A stretch of DNA of 64,000 bases from Pontederia crassipes (lineage: Eukaryota > Streptophyta > Magnoliopsida > Commelinales > Pontederiaceae), in the NCBI GenBank assembly GCA_030549335.1, contig CM060198.1:45349353-45413352 (forward strand), read 5' to 3'. The notes below the pieces were generated by a model. That model made no database searches. It worked only from the letters and a program-made list of their open reading frames with translations, and had not been told where the DNA came from. The translations under genes were made by a program, and so were the position numbers. This document shows, in pieces, positions 59,396 through 64,000 of this stretch. How positions within the stretch are numbered: position 1 is the stretch's first letter; each line of letters opens with the position of its first letter.

Positions 59396-60634
59396 AGTCC
59401 CTCCTACATGAGGATGCCACCCAATGTGAAGTTAGACGCGCCCGTTTGCACCTTAAACGATTGTCCGTAGTTAGGTAGATGCAAGAACGACCCCTTCGCA
59501 ACCACATTTTACAGGTCTTTAGATGCCTTCACATACTTCTCTGATCATACCCACTTCGTATTTTTCTTCAGAAGGTCGGTGAGGGGTGCAGCCCATCATG
59601 AGTATCCTTCGATGAACCTCCTGTAGTAGCCGGTGAGCCTCATAAATGACCGCATCTCTAAAATGCTTGTTGGCGGCTCCCACAATCAAGAATAGCTTGA
59701 ACCGCCTTGTCCATGCTAATCTTCCTAGCTTTGATGTGGTGCCCAAGGAATATCACTTCCGATTGGGCGAACGTAAAATATTTCACCAGCTTGACAAATA
59801 GCTCGTTCGCTCGTAGCAACCCGAATGCCTCCTCGAGATGATGCACATGTTTTGCGAGTGTCTCCAAGTATACCACGGAGTCTTCCAAGTAGACCACCAC
59901 GCACTTGTTTAACAATGGGTGAAAGATCTTGTTCATCATCGTACAAAAGGTTTCCTGTGTGTTTGTGAGGCCGAAGGGCATCACCAAGAATTCGTATGAT
60001 CCATACCTCGTCACACACATAGTCTTGGCCTCATCGCCTTCCGCAATCCTCACCTGCAAGTAGCCGGACCACAAGTCCAACTTGGAGAAGAACCTTACCT
60101 TTCTGAGTTGACCGAAGAGGTCTCCGATCAGTAGGTTCTGGTACTTATTCCGCACAGTCATCTTGTTGAGAGCCCGATAGTTGATGTACATCCGCAACGA
60201 CCCATCTTGCTTCCTCTGAAACAAGACCAGCGCCCCATAGGGTACCTTTGAGGGCCTGATAAACCCAGCTTCAGCAACTCGCTCAGTTGTTTCCGAAGCT
60301 CCTCTAGCTCCGAAGGTGCCATGCGATATGGCCGCATAGCCGGAGGCTGAGCACCTGGTACCAGTTCGATGAAGTGATCGATATCTCGACGAGGAGAAAG
60401 TTTGCTCAGCAGCTCTAGAGGAATTACATCATTGTATTGCTCCAGAAGCGCATTCACTTCATCTGGGACGCCATGGACTTCAATGCCGACATCGTTCATC
60501 TTAAAGGCCACCAAATAGGTGACTTCATTTTGATGCATGCCCTTGTTAACTTGCATCGCCGAAAGCATCTTGGACTTCACGGTGGCTCTCATCACGGTCA
60601 CTTCATGCGATGCCTCCTGAGATACAAAACCTAA
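59396..60634 (-). pseudogene. Gypsy reverse transcriptase remains, copy 2
   Basis: The frame reads PRRDIDHFIELVPGAQPPAM, PYRMAPSELEELRKQL, then after a shift RKQDGSLRMYINYRALNKM, SKLDLWSGYLQVRI, and RYGSYEFLVMPFGL. The catalytic box reads VVYLEDSVVY near 59890, so YLDD has become YLED and polymerase activity is lost even where the frame is open (about 60224-59658). Confidence 0.8.
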
Positions 60635-60735
60635 CCCCTCCTAGGAAAGTCTTGCCTCGTGGAACGCATCCAAGAACTCTATACCGATGATGAATTTATG
60701 GTCATCCATGTTGACGATTGTCATGGTGATCGCTC

Positions 60736-61160
60736 CTACCCAATCTCCCAATCTCCCACCTTTACGTGGACATCCTTGGTTATACCAAGGATCGGTTGAG
60801 AGGTAGCATTCACGATCTTAATCAAGCTTGGCTCCTTGACATATGCTATTCCAAGTTGCGTCGCTTCCCCAGAGTCCATGAAGTTGTGTGTGGCTGTAGT
60901 ATCTACTAGAGCGGTCGAAGTGTGGCCATTCACCGTGACCTCCACGAACATCAGGCCCTTCATGGCATTCTTCACGTCCTTCGTCGGAAGTGTTGCGACA
61001 ACAATCGTTAAGGACATTATAGACTCAATGTGTGCAGCACCCTGCTCAGTGTCTTGAATAGACACCATGGTCGAGAGACCTATCTTCTTGTCGCACTCCC
61101 TCGCGTAGTGCGGCTATCCGCAGACAAAGCATCTGACCGTATTTTTGGCATCACCCTTTG
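60736..61160 (-). pseudogene. Gypsy gag zinc knuckle and protease, copy 2
   Basis: The knuckle reads CFVCG.PHYARECDKK with a stop at a different codon from copy 1. The protease box is TALVDTTATHNFMDSGEATQLGI (DTT instead of DTG). Confidence 0.65.
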
Positions 61161-62155
61161 ATGTCGTCGTCTTCTTGTCTGCTTATCATTCTTCATGCCA
61201 CCTGGTCGGGCTTCATCCTTGCTCGACTTGCCCTTATCCTTAGCCTGTACACTAGGATATCGATTTTTTTAGAACTCCACCAAAGCCTCAGCAGTGACCA
61301 ATGCTTCCTTCATGGTCGATATCTTCTGACGTCTCAGCTCTTTAGCATCCCATTGTTTCAATCCCCGAAGGAAAAAGAACAACCACATTGACTCCTCTAT
61401 GATCCCAAGCATCTCTAGCTAGCATAAGCGGCTGCAACTTTTTGATATATTCCTTGACGAAACCCATTTGCTTGAGAGCGGCCAACTTGTTCATAGCCAC
61501 CTCTTATGCGTTGCTGGGGTAGAATTGCTTCTTCAACTATGCCTTGAAGTCGGCCCAGGATTCTACCGTAGCCCCACCGTCTTCCTCCATCTGACGCAAC
61601 CACAAGAGTGCACCATCCACCATATAGCCGACGGCCATGTCCATTTTGTCGCGCTTGACCACAATTTGGTCGTCTTGAATCCCTTTTCAAGACACCAAAG
61701 AAAATTGTCGATGACCGTTGCTTCTCACACGCAATCATATTTCTTCAGTTCCGTCACAAGAACTTGGGAATTGAGGTCCTCGACTGCATCTCTCCTGCAT
61801 CGAAGAGTAGGCTTTTGAGCAGCAGTAGATCTGTCACGAGAGCCTTTAGTCTTGCCTTCATAGATTCTCCTATGGTTGTAACATGGTCGGTGCACGGCCG
61901 CACCTTGCTCCAGGGCCAAGCTATGTTCGCTCGCCTCTGCTTCTAGGCTACGGACTACCTCGTCCGTCTCCTGAAGACTTTTGCTCAATGTCTCCACGTT
62001 CTTCTTAATGTGGCCCCGGGGTCTCTAGACTTTGCTCGAGTAATCTTCTTCTTTTTCCCACCATCCGCATCTTGGACTCGACCTCGTGCCGTGTCTTCGA
62101 CTTCGATGAATGGCTCTTACGTGACGTGCCTTCTCCTTCTCCTGACATAGTCAAA
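61161..62155 (-). pseudogene. Gypsy gag N-terminal remains, copy 2
   Basis: It matches 52950-53835. METLSKSLQETDEVVRSLEA starts at 61997, and the upstream Met near the primer site is in a shifted frame. Several indels. Confidence 0.5.
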
Positions 62156-62161
62156 ACTCAA

Positions 62162-62173
62162 GCTCTGATACCA
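62162..62173 (-). other. Primer-binding site, gypsy copy 2
   Basis: TGGTATCAGAGC on the minus strand, identical to copy 1, next to the LTR edge at 62174 (CG instead of TG). Confidence 0.85.
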
Positions 62174-63385
62174 CGTTGTCATGTCCTTACGCTTTTATCC
62201 TAAAATTTCAGACATACGGCACGGCCAAACCGTGCATGGTCAGCCCTCCTTTGGACGCGCCCTAGACACGGCCGGCCACGCCCCGGATGCACAATGAATC
62301 ACCCACGCAGAGAGAGGAGAGAGAGGCTCTGAGTTAAGAGAAAAACTAGAGAATATTATTGATCAAATCTCAGATGTGTTTACAAGCCTGAATTACATGT
62401 CCTTTTATAAGGTCAATGAGCAACAACTCCTACTCTAACTATGGACCTAGTCCTACGAGGCATGTAAGCCTATCTCTAGAAAAACCTCCTGAGAATAGTG
62501 ATATAAATCTGAACCTTGAAGTCCTGAAGTTAGGCCATGCACCTAGTCGGCCTAGGAGTGGCCGTGCCCTGCCTGCGCCCAGCGTGAACCCGCATCGTGC
62601 TCTGGTGGAGCCAGTCCGAGTCCTACTCGGACTTTCAAGGTTCCATGTGCCTAGGTCATCTCCAGTCTCCCACTTGAACTAGATCTTCACCCACTAGTGC
62701 TCCTCGGTCTAGAAGGAAAGCTCGGCCATAAGGATATTTGCCCATGTCCTTCTCGCCATAGGATGACGTCCGGCCCTATAGGGGTCCAAGCATTCAACCT
62801 CCTAGAATCCTCTCCTTTGGCCAAGTCCTATTCCTACTAGGAGTAGGACTTGCACCGATCGTGCCTTCCTGTTCGCGTGCGTGGCCATGCCTGCTTGGAG
62901 CGCATCCCCTTCGGTCATGGGTCACACGTGGGATGTTCCGATGGCGTATAGAAGTAGAAATTTGAACCCTTGAAGTTCTCAAAAATCTCGGCCAGGCCAT
63001 GCTCCTAGTCGGCCTAGGAGTGGCCGTGCCCTGCCTGCGCCCTCCATGCGCCCGCGCCATGCTCGAGTGGAGCCAGTCTATGTCCCACTCGGACTTTGAA
63101 GGTTCCATGTGCCTAGGTCATCTCCAGAATCCCACTTGGACTAAATCTTCACCCCCTAGTGCTCCTCGGTCTAGAAGGAAAGCTCGGCCATAAGGAAATC
63201 TGCACATGTCCTCGCCATTGGAAGACGTCCGGCCCTATTCCTCTTACGAGTAGGAATCCTCTTGATCCTACACTTCTCTACGCACTCATCGTCCTACTCA
63301 CGATAGGAGTCCAAGACTTCAACCTCCTGAAATACTCCCTCCTCGTCGGATCACAAAAGTTCCTTTGGCCAAGTCCTATTCCTAT

Positions 63386-63835
63386 AATATAAAATGGATG
63401 TAAAATAATATTTTAAATTTCCCAAGGCTGCAGTCGTGGGAAGTTTCAACGGCTGCAGTCATGCGAATGCCTTCTCGTATAACATAAAAAAATATTTTAG
63501 TTTTCCCACAGCCATAGGAACTTCTGACGGCTGTGGCCATGGGAAATCCATCTTCTTAATATGACCGGGACATTATCATAAAAAATATTATTTTAGCTTT
63601 CCTACGGTTGTAGTCGTGAGAAGTTTCATCAGTTGTATTTTTTCGACGATCGTAGCCGCCGAAACTTGTGATGGTTAATGAGCTGTCGGAAGTTGTGACG
63701 GCTTAGGCCATGAGAAATATTTCCATCGCTATTTTTTGGAAGGATATCGTTAGCAGTCACAAAATTTGTCAGAAATTGTGACGGATATTCGACCATCAGT
63801 AATTTCCATCAGAAATAATGATTCCTCTTGTAGTG
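63386..63835 (+). mobile_element. CACTA element right-end fragment
   Basis: It ends CTCTTGTAGTG at 63835. Subterminal words such as GGCTGCAGTCGTGGGAAG, in both orientations, and TTGTGACGG are dense. The left part of the element is replaced by gypsy copy 2. The right end sits directly against MYB-like coding sequence. Confidence 0.65.
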
Positions 63836-63838
63836 CAA

Positions 63839-64000
63839 GCAAATATTGCTGCTGCATCTCGTCATCATGCTGGATTTAGCAACCTGACAAATCGGCTTCA
63901 TGACGTTCAGCCACAACCTCATTGCACCAGTCCAGCTCATCTCTCCAAGGAATAATGTGATCTAGAGCTCAGACTAGGACCACGTAGGCAGAAAATGCCA
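63839..64000 (+). pseudogene. Second SHAQKYF-MYB copy, 3' part (runs off the window)
   Basis: The frame reads ANIAAASRHHAGFSNLTNRL to CTSPAHLSKE, a TAA, then CDLELRLGPRRQKMP. The last 75 bp align with the end of the MYB pseudogene at 42330-42401. There the codon matching the TAA is CAA. LELRLG fits the EAR repressor motif LxLxL. The CACTA end at 63835 cuts its 5' side. The stop and the cut make it a pseudogene, unless the CACTA copy is intronic. Confidence 0.6.

Larger units (their letters stand above)
59396..63385 (-). mobile_element. Ty3/gypsy element, copy 2, truncated
   Basis: The same family and strand as copy 1. The body begins within the RT/RNase H part (59396-59600 matches about 51105-51300), so integrase and 3' LTR are missing. 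The primer site is 62162-62173 and the LTR runs from 62174 to about 63385, where CACTA-type sequence begins. The LTR contains a tandem duplication of about 450 bp (compare 62513-62790 with 62963-63240). Confidence 0.75.

Noticed and set aside
1-64000. tRNA, rRNA and snRNA genes
   Set aside because: I looked for cloverleaf-like and conserved rRNA words by eye and found none. A covariance-model scan would be needed to exclude a diverged copy.

Overview
This window is nuclear DNA from a flowering plant. It is AT-rich and crowded with nested plant transposons, its genes have several GT-AG introns, and the recognisable genes are plant types: RPB9 with plant-style exons, a SHAQKYF-class MYB and a FAR1-type MULE transposase. 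I cannot place the species from sequence alone.

Bases 1-16,238 hold a tandem segmental duplication about 7 kb long. Each copy starts with AT-rich tandem units of about 335 bp and ends with a four-exon gene for the RNA polymerase subunit RPB9. Spliced by eye, both genes give full-length proteins (112 and 115 residues). Each has lost a different zinc ligand, and copy A is cut off from its ancestral TATA region by a 2.4 kb insertion.

From 16.2 to 25.4 kb the DNA is mostly degenerate. It holds a decayed metallopeptidase-like fragment, one end of a CACTA-like transposon, a GC-rich relic with a GRAS-like stretch, and a SINE with a perfect 10-bp target-site duplication. From 25.4 to 33.9 kb lies a minus-strand, non-autonomous Athila-like LTR element. 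It has 1.34 kb LTRs, a broken gag and no pol, and it carries a 5'-truncated LINE. The LINE shares its 3' tail with the SINE. Palindromes related to CACGGCCGTGA recur through this element and its left flank.

From 34.2 to 40.9 kb a short hAT-like element holds a 6,124-bp Mutator-like element (MULE) with a perfect 9-bp target-site duplication. The MULE encodes a decayed FAR1-type transposase (minus strand), a spliced GRF zinc-finger gene (plus strand) and a captured piece of a glycosyl hydrolase family 28 gene. It also has GC-rich tandem arrays at both ends in inverted orientation. This composite is the most interesting object in the window.

From 41 to 64 kb the order is: a frameshifted SHAQKYF MYB pseudogene; a complete non-autonomous CACTA element; a 1.57 kb terminal-inverted-repeat element with a 10-bp duplication that contains a CACTA end and a minisatellite; two truncated copies of one Ty3/gypsy element; a gag-only Copia-like element inserted in the LTR of the first gypsy copy; another CACTA end; and the 3' part of a second MYB copy that runs off the window. 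Apart from the two RPB9 genes I see no gene that looks intact.
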